Shown: positions 32,818 to 41,684, numbered from the stretch's first letter. The stretch: 62,343 nucleotides of DNA from an uncultured Clostridia bacterium (GCA_944388935.1 CALXKK010000001.1:1-62343); one strand, 5' to 3'. Numbers and translations: made by a program. Notes: generated by a model not told the origin, from the sequence alone.

Positions 32818-35269
32818 TTTCCAATTCCTCCTTTGAAAGTTGTGATAAGGCTATTTGTTGATAAGTTTCACAAGATTTCATTAACTCATCATGTGTTCCC
32901 TTTCCTACAATTTTACCTTCATCTAATACTATTATTTGATCTGCATTCATAATTGTACTAATTCTTTGCGCAACTATTATTACTGTCTTTCCTTTAGTAC
33001 GTTTTGCAAGTTCTTCTCTTAATATCTTATCTGTCTTCATATCTAGAGCAGAAAAACTATCATCAAATACTAATATTTCTGGATCTATTGCAAGAGCTCT
33101 TGCTATAGATAAACGTTGTTTTTGTCCACCAGAAACGTTACCACCACCTTGTGATATTGGTTCTTGGTATTTTAGTGGTTTTGTCTCGATGAATTCTTCT
33201 GCTTGAGCAATTTGTGCAGCTTCTACCATTTGCTCATCTGTTATGTTTTCATTACCATATTTTATGTTAGATTCTATAGTTCCAGAGAACAATACACCTT
33301 TTTGTGGTACAAAACCAATTCTCTTTCTTAATTCTTTTTGACTTACATCTTTTACATTTACACCATCTACTAATAACTCTCCACCAGTTACATCGTAAAA
33401 TCTTGGTATTAAGTTAACTATTGTAGATTTACCACTACCAGTACTTCCAATTATTGCTGTAGTTTCTCCAGGTTTTGCTGTAAATGATATATCTGTTACA
33501 ACTTCTGCATCTGCATCAGGATAATGGAATGAAACATCCTTAAATTCAACATAACCTTTTTTATCTTCATTAAATGGTTTTGTTTCATCTTTATCCTTAA
33601 TTCTAGGTTCTGTATCTAATACTTCATTAATACGTTCTGCAGAAACACTAGCACGTGGTAACATTATAGATACCATAGATATCATTAAGAATGCCATAAC
33701 TATTTGCATTGTATATTGGATAAATGCCATTACATCTCCAACTTGCATTATTCCATCGTTTACGTTATGTCCACCTATCCATACAATTAAAACTGTTATA
33801 CAGTTCATAACAAGCATTAATGCAGGCATCATTATGCTCATTGCTCTGTTAACAAAAACTTGAGTTTTCATTAAATCTTGGTTTGCTCCGTCAAACCTTT
33901 TCTCTTCTCTTTCTTCTGTATTAAATGCACGAATAACTTGAGAACCTGTTAATATCTCACGAGATACTAGGTTTAATTTATCAACTAATTTTTGCAAAAT
34001 TTTAAATCTAGGCATTGCTACAATCATTAATGTAAGAACGATTATAATAATACAAACTACAGCTAAACCAATTATCCATGCCATAGAAGCATCACTATTA
34101 AACAATACTCTTATAAATCCACCTATAGCTATAATTGGTGCATATACAACAACCCTAAACAAAATTGTTAAAAGTAATTGAATTTGTTGAATATCATTTG
34201 TTGTACGAGTAATTAATGATGCTGTTGAGAAACCATTAAATTCCTCTGTAGAGAAACTTAATACTTTCTTAAATACTTTATCTCTTAAGGTTCTACCTAA
34301 TTTAGCAGCAACTCTAGAAGATAATAGCATTATCATAATTGCACTTACCATAGTTATAGCTGCTATTCCTAGCATTTGTAAACCTGAAATCAAAATAAAG
34401 TTATTTTGAATCTTATCCGTATTTGCTCCCAAATATTGATATTGTGTTTTAACCTCTTGTATTGCAGCTTGCTCTAGCATAGATTCAGATAAATTTGATA
34501 CCATTTTGTCTAGCATATTTGGTAATTCTGTTTCTAAGCTATTTGCAAATTCAGTCTTTTGCTCTGCTGGCATCATATTAATCATTTGAACTAATGTCAT
34601 ATTTTCCATAGCAGCCTTTTGTGCTTCTGGTAAATTTTCTAACATTGAAGTTTTCATTTGATTTGATATTTCTTCATTAGATGTTATTAGCTTAACTAAT
34701 AAAGATTTTAACAAGTTATGATTTAATTTTCCTTTTTCTACACTGCTAATATCATTTAATTTATATGTATTTCCATCTTCTGATAATGTATATGAATTTA
34801 GTACTTCATCTTTATTTTCTGCAAAGCTTAATAATAAATCCATATCTTCTTTACTTGATTGTTCCGGTGCTGTTAAAGAAGAAAGTGCAAGCAAAGGCTT
34901 TGCTATCGTTTGATTTAAACTAGATAGATCTTCTTCTTTTAAATCTTTAATTAGATATACTTCTTGATTTGCAATTTCTGGATATTTCTTTACATATTTT
35001 TTATATTCCTTACTATCTTTAGAAATCAATTCATAATCATTTAGAATTTTTTCATCATCGTTAGTAAATTTTAAAAGGTCATCCATTTGGCTTTTAGCAA
35101 TAACTTCTGGTGCAGCATTTTCTATTCCGCCTTGTTGAATACCCACATTTACAATTCTAGAAGTATATGTTGGTAATGCTAAATCCGTTGCAGCTTGAAC
35201 ACACAAAAGTATGATAATAGCAACCACAGAAATAGCAGATTGCTTTAAGTTTTTTAATACTTTAAACAT
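32804..35269 (-). CDS. ABC exporter half-transporter with degenerate site and large ectodomain
   Basis: 821 residues, about 200 more than usual. The extra part lies between TM1 and TM2 (about residues 45-290), is polar and helical, and would be extracytoplasmic. In the ATPase domain Walker A is GSTGSGKST and the signature NVSGGQKQR is good, but Walker B reads ILVFDDSFSALD (Asp in place of the catalytic Glu) and the H-loop reads IVAQRIST (Gln in place of His). These are the marks of the non-catalytic partner in heterodimeric exporters such as BmrC/BmrD. Confidence 0.92.
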   Translation of the reverse strand: MFKVLKNLKQSAISVVAIIILLCVQAATDLALPTYTSRIVNVGIQQGGIENAAPEVIAKSQMDDLLKFTNDDEKILNDYELISKDSKEYKKYVKKYPEIANQEVYLIKDLKEEDLSSLNQTIAKPLLALSSLTAPEQSSKEDMDLLLSFAENKDEVLNSYTLSEDGNTYKLNDISSVEKGKLNHNLLKSLLVKLITSNEEISNQMKTSMLENLPEAQKAAMENMTLVQMINMMPAEQKTEFANSLETELPNMLDKMVSNLSESMLEQAAIQEVKTQYQYLGANTDKIQNNFILISGLQMLGIAAITMVSAIMIMLLSSRVAAKLGRTLRDKVFKKVLSFSTEEFNGFSTASLITRTTNDIQQIQLLLTILFRVVVYAPIIAIGGFIRVLFNSDASMAWIIGLAVVCIIIIVLTLMIVAMPRFKILQKLVDKLNLVSREILTGSQVIRAFNTEEREEKRFDGANQDLMKTQVFVNRAMSIMMPALMLVMNCITVLIVWIGGHNVNDGIMQVGDVMAFIQYTMQIVMAFLMISMVSIMLPRASVSAERINEVLDTEPRIKDKDETKPFNEDKKGYVEFKDVSFHYPDADAEVVTDISFTAKPGETTAIIGSTGSGKSTIVNLIPRFYDVTGGELLVDGVNVKDVSQKELRKRIGFVPQKGVLFSGTIESNIKYGNENITDEQMVEAAQIAQAEEFIETKPLKYQEPISQGGGNVSGGQKQRLSIARALAIDPEILVFDDSFSALDMKTDKILREELAKRTKGKTVIIVAQRISTIMNADQIIVLDEGKIVGKGTHDELMKSCETYQQIALSQLSKEELENGRE

Positions 35270-35298
35270 TCCATTTTCTCTCCTTTACGTTAACTTTT

Positions 35299-35326
35299 GA
35301 ACTTTAGGGACGGACCTTAAAAGTTC
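35299..35326. repeat. Dispersed palindrome, type GAACTT
   Basis: GAACTTTAGGGACGGACC followed by TTAAAAGTTC: 28-bp imperfect palindrome in the gap between tetR and the exporter genes. Confidence 0.75.
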
Positions 35327-35406
35327 ATATTTTATGTTGATTTAATTTTGTCTTTAAAGGCTATTCTTAAAATTCGTTTTTAATATTGACTTTAAGTGTA
35401 AAATTA

Positions 35407-36018
35407 TCACTTTTTAGCAATTCCATATTTTATATATTCCATTTCTTTTAAGAAATCTTCTCTAGCTTTGTCGCTATCTTTATAATTAAGTGAAGCTACT
35501 ACTCTCCTTCTAGAAATAGTAAATAGCATTTCTAATACTAATTTAAATTCATCTTCACTATTAATATTTAAAATATCTTTATTTTTATCGTACAAGTTAT
35601 ATAGCATTTGAAGTATATTATCACTCATTTCTTCTTTTTTTGTGAACATTAAATTATCACTTGTTTTTACATTGCCATAAATCTGTTTAAAAAATTTGTC
35701 ATTCTTTCTTCTTTTACCAATCTTAATAAGGAAATCATAAATATCTATACATACATTTATGATATTTCCATTCTCTTTTTCTATCATTTCATTAAGCTTT
35801 TTTTCTATGTTTCCAATTTTTATTTTCATAATATAGTCAAATAAATCTTCTTTGTCCTCAAAATATTGATAAAAGCTTCCTCTAGCTATTCCAGCATTTT
35901 CCACAATATTCTTAATAGATACTTTTTCTAAAGGTACTCTGGCAAATTCTTTATATGCAGCTTTTAATACTTTGTTTTTCTTGTCTTTTGGTAAATTAAG
36001 AAATGTTTTTGTTGGCAT
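35407..36018 (-). CDS. TetR-family repressor
   Basis: A 203-residue regulator. The N-terminal helix-turn-helix reads VSIKNIVENAGIARGSFYQY, followed by FEDKEDLFDYIM, the classic TetR start. The ligand-binding C-terminal domain is variable. It is the first gene of the exporter operon and its operator lies inside its own promoter. It is expected to sense an exporter substrate and to release the promoter. Confidence 0.92.
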   Translation of the reverse strand: MPTKTFLNLPKDKKNKVLKAAYKEFARVPLEKVSIKNIVENAGIARGSFYQYFEDKEDLFDYIMKIKIGNIEKKLNEMIEKENGNIINVCIDIYDFLIKIGKRRKNDKFFKQIYGNVKTSDNLMFTKKEEMSDNILQMLYNLYDKNKDILNINSEDEFKLVLEMLFTISRRRVVASLNYKDSDKAREDFLKEMEYIKYGIAKK

Positions 36019-36141
36019 CTTTTCCTCCTTTCTTTAGTATTATATTTCGTTTTTTTAAAAAAGTTTGCAATTTTTTTGTGTCGATTTTTGTCTATTTTTA
36101 GCTATTTTCTTTAGCATAGCTAAAATGACACTGCATCATAT

Positions 36142-36170
36142 ATTATATATGACACAGTGTCATTTGTCAA
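36142..36170 (-). promoter_or_regulatory. Promoter of tetR-exporter operon with embedded operator
   Basis: TTGACA (36165-36170), 17 bp and TATAAT (36142-36147) are fully consensus. The spacer holds ATGACAC-A-GTGTCAT (36149-36163), a perfect 15-bp palindrome, and a half site ATGACAC recurs at 36125. A TetR dimer there would exclude RNA polymerase. Confidence 0.85.
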
Positions 36171-36240
36171 CTCATGTTTTGTGAATTTTATGTGAACATT
36201 TATACTTTTTATGTCAGTTTTTCTAATCAACATAAAATTT

Positions 36241-36268
36241 GAACTTTTAACCTCCGTCCCTTGTGTTC
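36241..36268. repeat. Dispersed palindrome overlapping the murD 3' end
   Basis: GAACTTTTAACCTCCGTCCC and TTGTGTTC: a member of the GAACTT type. It overlaps the murD stop codon and the codons for its last residues (RDGG). Confidence 0.65.
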
Positions 36269-37605
36269 AAATATTCTGTAAACTTGTCTCCTCTTTCTTC
36301 AAAGTTTTTAAAGAATCCATAACTGGCAGCTGCTGGAGATAACAAGCAAATTGTATTTTTCTTAGTTACTTTTTTAGCACAAGTAACTGCCTCTTCTAAA
36401 TCTTTTACCAAATAACATTTCTTATTATTTGCTTTGCCTTGTAAATCCGAAAAAATTCTTTTTCCGGTATCAGGCATTAAAATTATATTTTCTATTGTAT
36501 CTTGTTGCAAAATAAAATCTTCCAAATTTGAGTAGTCTATTTTTCTGTCCATCCCACCTAGAATTATAGTATTTACATTTTTCAATGCTTTAATTCCTTC
36601 TATTGTTGTTTCTCCTATTGTAGAAATAGAATCATCATAATACAAAACATCATCAATTGTAGTTACATATTCCAACCTATGTGGTAAGCCTTTAAATTGC
36701 TTCAAGGCAGATTTAAATTGCTTATTGGATAAATTATATATCCTGCAACAAATATAATAGGAAATCGCAATGTCGTAAAAATTATGCTGTCCTATTAAGT
36801 TTGTTTCACTCTCCAAAATTTCTATTTTATTGTCAGCATTTTTATAATTAGCATTATTTTTAGAATTATTTTTATCAATATCTCCATCAAATTTTATAGT
36901 TCTGCCATCAATATAATCACTAATACATACACTAGTCTTAGTATTGCTATTTATATATGCTTTGCAAGTCTCTCCATATATAAAAATATCATCCGGCTTT
37001 TGAAATTTATTAATATTAAGTTTTGCACTAATATAATTTTCAAATGTTTTGTAATGGTCCAAATGGTCCGGATATAAATTTACGATAACAGCAATATGTG
37101 GTGAATATTTAACAAATTCTAGTTGATGGCAACTAAGCTCATATACAATATTTGTATTTTCATCAATTTCATTTATTGCATTAAAGCATGGAATTCCTAT
37201 GTTTCCTACAAGCACAGTATTAGGATAATATTTCTTTAAAATTGTATATGTTAAACTTGATGTTGTGCTTTTTCCTTTAGTCCCTGTTATTCCAATTATT
37301 TGATTAGATAAAATTTTTATAAATTCTTCAGTTTGGGATGTAAGCTTTTTTTCATCAATTATATTTTCATCTACAACAATTCCCGGACTTTTAAAAATCA
37401 AGTCATAATCATTTAATTGTTGCTCATTGCTTAATATCTTTACACCATCTATATTTATATCTTTCTTTTCCAATACTGCTATTTCTTTGCATTTAATATT
37501 GTTACTTTGTATAAATTGTAATGTTGATATTCCTTCTTTGCCCAAACCCCAAATTGCAATCTTTTTATTTTCTAAATCATGTTTAAACTTATCTAATACT
37601 TTCAT
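36247..37605 (-). CDS. murD: UDP-N-acetylmuramoyl-L-alanine--glutamate ligase, MurD2 type
   Basis: A Mur ligase of 452 residues that adds glutamate to UDP-MurNAc-L-Ala. The ATP loop is GITGTKGKSTTSS (about residue 107). YELSCHQLEF and NLYPDHLDHYKTFENYISAK carry the conserved Mur ligase Glu and His. The C-terminal domain has YDDSISTIGET and LLSPAAASYGFFKNFEERG. Because murL is directly upstream and overlaps by 4 bp, this is probably the L-glutamate-adding form (MurD2) as described in Xanthomonas, rather than the ordinary D-Glu ligase. Specificity is inferred from context. Confidence 0.9.
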   Translation of the reverse strand: MKVLDKFKHDLENKKIAIWGLGKEGISTLQFIQSNNIKCKEIAVLEKKDINIDGVKILSNEQQLNDYDLIFKSPGIVVDENIIDEKKLTSQTEEFIKILSNQIIGITGTKGKSTTSSLTYTILKKYYPNTVLVGNIGIPCFNAINEIDENTNIVYELSCHQLEFVKYSPHIAVIVNLYPDHLDHYKTFENYISAKLNINKFQKPDDIFIYGETCKAYINSNTKTSVCISDYIDGRTIKFDGDIDKNNSKNNANYKNADNKIEILESETNLIGQHNFYDIAISYYICCRIYNLSNKQFKSALKQFKGLPHRLEYVTTIDDVLYYDDSISTIGETTIEGIKALKNVNTIILGGMDRKIDYSNLEDFILQQDTIENIILMPDTGKRIFSDLQGKANNKKCYLVKDLEEAVTCAKKVTKKNTICLLSPAAASYGFFKNFEERGDKFTEYLNTRDGG

Positions 37606-38957
37606 ATTATTTCACTCTTCTTTAATAATTCCAAATAATGTTCTGGTACATTATTTTCTGCATTATAAAATGTGTTATAAGTATTTTCTTTATTTTTATA
37701 TTCTTCATATTTTTTAGTAGTTTTATAATATTTATATAGTAAAGGTAATTCTTCGCCATTTGCTTCGCATTTTTTAATAGTCTCACAAATTGCTGTATTT
37801 ACCTCATCTCTAGAGCCAACACATTCAAACGGTTTGTTCTTTTGTATTCCACAAAGCATTTCCATTGTTTCTTTCAAGCTTTCTTTTTCTAATAAATCCT
37901 CTCCAAAAATATTTATCATATCCTTCTTAGATACAAATGGAGATAAAATTATATAAACGAATAAACATTTAGGACAATTTGCGCACCACTTATTTTCTTT
38001 GCTACCTACGTTACAGCTTTTGAAAATCTTATAAAATTTTGGTAGTTTTGCAAAGTGCTTAGCTATTTGATATTCGCTTATTGGTCTTAATAAACTAAAA
38101 TATTTTATATCTCCTAAAATATATTTTTCTACATAGCTATTAAAATCTTTTTCAAATTCATAGCTTTTAGAATATTGATGATTTACTTCTTCTTCATATA
38201 TTGTAGATTCATTTGCACTTGCTTCATTAGATAAGACTATGTACTTTTTATTATTCAAATATGCAACTATTAAACTTGAAAAAGCTACGATTGATGAAAA
38301 TGGTGTGTGTCCATTTAAAAATCCCTTCTTATTTAGTTCTAGCATATTTTTATCCAAAGTTCTTTTAACATTACATATCTGATTTTTGCTGTGCCCTGCA
38401 GCTTCTGCTGTTTCTGTTGTAGCTCCTCTTGGATTTATAATGTAACACATATTTTCTTTAAAATCATCTTTTATAACATCCAATGTAACTATTGAGTCTT
38501 TTCCTCCACCTATTGGAACTAAAGCACCTTTAAAATTTTCATTTATATCCGCTTTTGATAGTAAAGTAGTTCCGGTAGATATATTCATAAAATCTCTTAT
38601 ATTTGTTTTTATATTGTTTTTATAAAAGAACTCACCTAATCCATAAAAATACAACTTTTTCCACCAATCAATCTGCTCTTGATTTAGTTTTATATCTTTT
38701 ATAGTCACATTAGGTGAGCAAGTTATTTTCCAATAGCTTACAAGTTCAGCCATACCTAAATTAAAAACAAGGTTTTCTAATAATGCTTTATTTGGGTTAT
38801 GATTGTTTTTCTTTGGAATAACCCATATTGGATTAAACTTAGAAAGACCTTTAATTTCGAACTCAAAGCTTAATTTGTATTCATTCTCATTTTCCTCTAT
38901 ATTATGCCAGTTATATGAAAAATCCGGATATTTTTCTCTTAATTCTATAAAATTCAT
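37602..38957 (-). CDS. murL: UDP-MurNAc-L-Ala-L-Glu epimerase
   Basis: About 451 residues, starting at the ATG at 38957, where AAGGAG lies 7 bp upstream; a longer frame to 39002 would be translated from a palindromic repeat. The ATP-pyrophosphatase-like loop PIGGGKDSIVTLDVI, INPRGATTETAEAAG and the cysteine-rich SCNVGSKENKWCANCPKCLF are the visible blocks of the MurL family. In the known system MurL epimerises the terminal L-Glu of UDP-MurNAc-L-Ala-L-Glu to D-Glu using ATP. The murL-murD2 pair supports the same route here. Confidence 0.87.
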   Translation of the reverse strand: MNFIELREKYPDFSYNWHNIEENENEYKLSFEFEIKGLSKFNPIWVIPKKNNHNPNKALLENLVFNLGMAELVSYWKITCSPNVTIKDIKLNQEQIDWWKKLYFYGLGEFFYKNNIKTNIRDFMNISTGTTLLSKADINENFKGALVPIGGGKDSIVTLDVIKDDFKENMCYIINPRGATTETAEAAGHSKNQICNVKRTLDKNMLELNKKGFLNGHTPFSSIVAFSSLIVAYLNNKKYIVLSNEASANESTIYEEEVNHQYSKSYEFEKDFNSYVEKYILGDIKYFSLLRPISEYQIAKHFAKLPKFYKIFKSCNVGSKENKWCANCPKCLFVYIILSPFVSKKDMINIFGEDLLEKESLKETMEMLCGIQKNKPFECVGSRDEVNTAICETIKKCEANGEELPLLYKYYKTTKKYEEYKNKENTYNTFYNAENNVPEHYLELLKKSEII

Positions 38958-38979
38958 TTTCAATCTCCTTCCGGGATTA

Positions 38980-39007
38980 GGGATTCGGAGACGTTCCCCC
39001 AAATCCC
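38980..39007. repeat. Dispersed palindrome, type GGGATT
   Basis: GGGATTCGGAGACGTTCCCCC with AAATCCC closing the palindrome, just upstream of murL. A second partial GGGATTAGGGATT copy of one arm adjoins it. Confidence 0.65.
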
Positions 39008-39060
39008 TGTTTCAATATGATATTATATTGTATGTTTTAATTAAAAGCAACAATGAAATT

Positions 39061-40218
39061 TTATATAATCTTAACAAATTTATTTTTTCCAAATTGTAAA
39101 ATCTTTTCTTTTGGCTGTATAGTGCAATTTATATCCTCAACAGTATTTCCATCTACCTTTACACCTTTTCCTACAACCATTCTTTTTGCTTCACTTTTTG
39201 AACTTGCAAATCCTACTTTAACAAGTAAATCACAAATATTTTTTTCTCCATTATCATCTAATTTAAAAGTTTTTATATCTTCTGGTATTCCACCTTTTGC
39301 TATTTGGTTATATCTTTCTTCTGCCATAGCTATTTTATCTGCTCCATGATACATTGTTATAATTTCTTCTGCATATTTTTTATGTGCTTTTACAACATCT
39401 TCTTTTATCAATTCTTCTGCCTCTTTTGTATCAATGTCTGTTGTTAATCTAAAGTAATCCATCAAAACATCATCCGGAATTTTCATAGCTTTCTCGTACA
39501 TTGCTTCTGGAGCTTCATCAATTCCAATATAGTTGTCCAATGATTTACTCATCTTTTCCTTTCCATCTAAGCCTACTAGTAATGGGAAAGTTAATACAAC
39601 TTGTCTTTCTTGACCATAATCTTTTTGCAATTCTCTTCCAACCAAAAGATTGAAAGTTTGGTCTGTTCCACCAATTTCTATATCCGCATTTAATGCCACA
39701 GAATCATATCCTTGCATTAATGGGTACAATAGCTCGTGCATAGAAAGAGGCAAATTGTTTTCGTATCTATTTTTAAAATCATCTCTTTCTAAAATTCGAG
39801 CAACTGTATATTTACTTGTAAGCTCTATTACATCTTTTAAATTCATTTTAGAAAGCCATTCTGAATTGTATGCAATTCTTGTTTTATCCTTATCTAAAAT
39901 CTTTGTTACTTGCTTAAAATATGTTTCTCCTGCTTTTCTAGTTTGCTCGAATGTTAGCGCTGGTCTTGTTTTACTCTTACCAGATGGGTCTCCTATCATT
40001 CCTGTAAAATCACCTATTACAAATACTACTTCATGTCCCATCTCTTGGAAAGTCTTTAATGCTCTTAGCACAACAGTATGACCTAAGTGTAAATCTGGTC
40101 TTGATGGGTCCGCACCCAATTTTATTGTAAGCTTTCTTCCACTTTCTAATTTTTGTTTTAATTCCTCTTCTGAAAATATATCCACTGCTTTTCTTGTAAT
40201 TAATTCTAATTTATCCAT
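39061..40218 (-). CDS. tyrS: Tyrosine-tRNA ligase, TyrS2/TyrZ-like class
   Basis: A class I synthetase of 385 residues. The HIGH-type motif is HLGH in RPDLHLGHTVVL, the KMSKS loop is intact in GKEKMSKSLDN, and IEIGGTDQTFNLLVGR recognises tyrosine and ATP. A short C-terminal S4-like domain (ICDLLVKVGFASSKSEAKRM) binds tRNA. The size and the LGADPSRPDLH block fit the TyrZ-like class. The gene is controlled by a T-box leader, and a small reading frame lies between that leader and the start. Confidence 0.97.
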   Translation of the reverse strand: MDKLELITRKAVDIFSEEELKQKLESGRKLTIKLGADPSRPDLHLGHTVVLRALKTFQEMGHEVVFVIGDFTGMIGDPSGKSKTRPALTFEQTRKAGETYFKQVTKILDKDKTRIAYNSEWLSKMNLKDVIELTSKYTVARILERDDFKNRYENNLPLSMHELLYPLMQGYDSVALNADIEIGGTDQTFNLLVGRELQKDYGQERQVVLTFPLLVGLDGKEKMSKSLDNYIGIDEAPEAMYEKAMKIPDDVLMDYFRLTTDIDTKEAEELIKEDVVKAHKKYAEEIITMYHGADKIAMAEERYNQIAKGGIPEDIKTFKLDDNGEKNICDLLVKVGFASSKSEAKRMVVGKGVKVDGNTVEDINCTIQPKEKILQFGKNKFVKII

Positions 40219-40236
40219 AACAATATCTCTCCATTT

Positions 40237-40320
40237 CTATTTTAAATTTTCGATTATATTATATGAATTTTCGTAGAAGAACCCGTGGATTATTGTTTTC
40301 ATTCTAAACCATTGGGTCAT
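40237..40320 (-). CDS. 27-residue open reading frame in the tyrS leader
   Basis: MTQWFRMKTIIHGFFYENSY and a further seven residues, stop at 40237, 18 bp before the tyrS start. A perfect AGGAGGTGA ribosome site lies 5 bp before its ATG, stronger than that of tyrS. It sits after the T-box terminator, so it is translated only in read-through transcripts. It is rich in Phe, Tyr, Ile and Asn. It might couple translation of tyrS or act as a leader peptide. No known family. Confidence 0.5.
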   Translation of the reverse strand: MTQWFRMKTIIHGFFYENSYNIIENLK

Positions 40321-40344
40321 AGCATCACCTCCTAAAAATTCAAA

Positions 40345-40565
40345 AAGCACATCATCCTTAAAGGACGATGTGCATCGTGGTACCACCTTTATTTACAATT
40401 TATAATTGCCTCATTACAGCTTTTCGTAGCTACACGTTAATTACTATAAGAATTGTAATTCGTAATTTATATTCTAGCAATTTCCACCAAACATTGCCTC
40501 TCTATTAGTTACAATAAATTACTACTAGGATTCTTTTTAAAACATAATTAAATTCAATTTTAAAT
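40345..40565 (-). promoter_or_regulatory. T-box leader, tRNA-Tyr specific
   Basis: The T-box core TGGTACCAC lies at 40378-40386. The terminator arms GCACATCATCC and GGACGATGTGC are at 40347-40373. A candidate TAC (Tyr) specifier at 40456-40458 is in the context AAT-TAC-AAT, parallel to AAT-TTC-AAT of pheS. Uncharged tRNA-Tyr would favour read-through into tyrS. Confidence 0.9.
40347..40373 (-). terminator. T-box regulated terminator of tyrS
   Basis: GCACATCATCCT pairs with AGGACGATGTGC, with one mismatch and a TAA loop; an A-run on the plus strand (T-run on minus) follows. Confidence 0.85.
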
Positions 40566-40594
40566 ATTATACTTTGTATTATATGTATTTTCAA
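40566..40594 (-). promoter_or_regulatory. Promoter of the tyrS T-box transcript
   Basis: TTGAAA (40589-40594), 17 bp and TATAAT (40566-40571) on the minus strand. Confidence 0.78.
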
Positions 40595-40632
40595 GTATTT
40601 TATAAATTTTTTAAGTACATTTACTTTTTAGT

Positions 40633-41097
40633 CTAACTCAATGTATTTTCTTTTTTTCTACGTACTAAAGATATTATAATTACAACTATTAAAAATACAA
40701 TTCCAAATATTTCGAAAATATCAGCAATATTCATTATTGGCATATTTTTTACATATATGTAATCTCTTACATAACCTAAGAAAATCATATCTATCAAGTT
40801 TCCTAAACATCCTGCTAGTATAAAAACTAATGATAATATTAATTTAAAATCTAAATCTTGATTTTTCTTTTTTATAAACAAAATTATCATCGCAATTAAA
40901 GCAACACTAGCTAACACTATTAAAGTAAAACCATTTGAACCCACGCCAAATGCAACATTTGTATTTTCGAAATAACTAAAACTCAAAAAATCTGGAATAA
41001 TTGTAATGCTCTTTCCTACTGATACAATTTTTATTATTTGATCTAGTACTATTAGTACAATTCCAACTATGATTGATATTACTTTTTTATTTTTCAT
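40633..41097 (-). CDS. lspA: Lipoprotein signal peptidase (signal peptidase II)
   Basis: An inner-membrane aspartic peptidase of about 154 residues that cleaves prolipoprotein signal peptides. Four hydrophobic helices are visible. The two catalytic Asp are in GNLIDMIF and MNIADIF. The start at 41097 (MKNKKVISII) is used because AGAGGAAA lies just upstream; an earlier in-frame ATG adds an unusual basic extension. The DUF5052 lipoprotein in this window is a likely substrate. Confidence 0.94.
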   Translation of the reverse strand: MKNKKVISIIVGIVLIVLDQIIKIVSVGKSITIIPDFLSFSYFENTNVAFGVGSNGFTLIVLASVALIAMIILFIKKKNQDLDFKLILSLVFILAGCLGNLIDMIFLGYVRDYIYVKNMPIMNIADIFEIFGIVFLIVVIIISLVRRKKENTLS

Positions 41098-41198
41098 TTT
41101 TATTTCCTCTTTCGTTTTTTTCTTTGAACTAATGTTATAATATTTTAACGAATTTTGCAAATTGTTCTACTATTTTAGTTCCACTATAAAATTATAGA

Positions 41199-41224
41199 GG
41201 GATTTTAGGACCGTTCCCAAATCC
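41199..41224. repeat. Dispersed palindrome, type GGGATT
   Basis: GGGATTTTAGGACCGTTCCC followed by AAATCC, upstream of lspA and downstream of the 41250-41684 gene. Confidence 0.7.
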
Positions 41225-41249
41225 ACTTGAAAACGGTACCTTTCCAGAT

Positions 41250-41684
41250 TTATAAAAATTTCTTAAGTTGCTCTACATTGTTCTCTTGAAATGTAACAAA
41301 ATTATTTAATAAATCTTTTACATCTTTAGAAGCTTGATTTGCTTCATTATTCATTAATTTTCTACCTTCTATAATTCCCATAGTAGTACCTTCTATCATT
41401 ATTTCTGCTATATGTGATGGGGTTTTATCGTTTAATGTATTCATTTGTACTCCTGTCCATCCCATTATAGTATTCATAACATTTTTATCTTCTGGTATCT
41501 CTCCATAATTTTCGTATAGTTTATTTACTCTGTCCATAACCTGACCATATTGTGTATATTGAAAGCTTAAATTGTCTTTCAATTTATTATCATCTAATTT
41601 TTCTGCAACAAAGGATATAGAATCCATCCCCATTTTTGTAGCCTTATGAATTTCTTTTAATATTTTTAAATTATTCTCTTCCAT
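41250..41684 (-). CDS. Four-helix, ferritin-like/DUF2383-type protein, unknown function
   Basis: About 144 residues, starting at the ATG at 41684, which follows AAAGGAGG; an earlier in-frame start contains that site. Long amphipathic helices (LKILKEIHKATKMGMDSISF, LKDNLSFQYTQYGQVMDRVN, SHIAEIMIEGTTMGIIEGRK and KDLLNNFVTFQENNVEQLKK) suggest a four-helix bundle. The arrangement resembles DUF2383/DUF892-like or ferritin-fold proteins, but no Glu-His iron-binding motif was seen. Function unknown. Confidence 0.55.
   Translation of the reverse strand: MEENNLKILKEIHKATKMGMDSISFVAEKLDDNKLKDNLSFQYTQYGQVMDRVNKLYENYGEIPEDKNVMNTIMGWTGVQMNTLNDKTPSHIAEIMIEGTTMGIIEGRKLMNNEANQASKDVKDLLNNFVTFQENNVEQLKKFL

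Noticed and set aside
40219..40632. Second tRNA or ncRNA in the tyrS leader
   Set aside because: All structure there is explained by the T-box, its terminator and the small reading frame.
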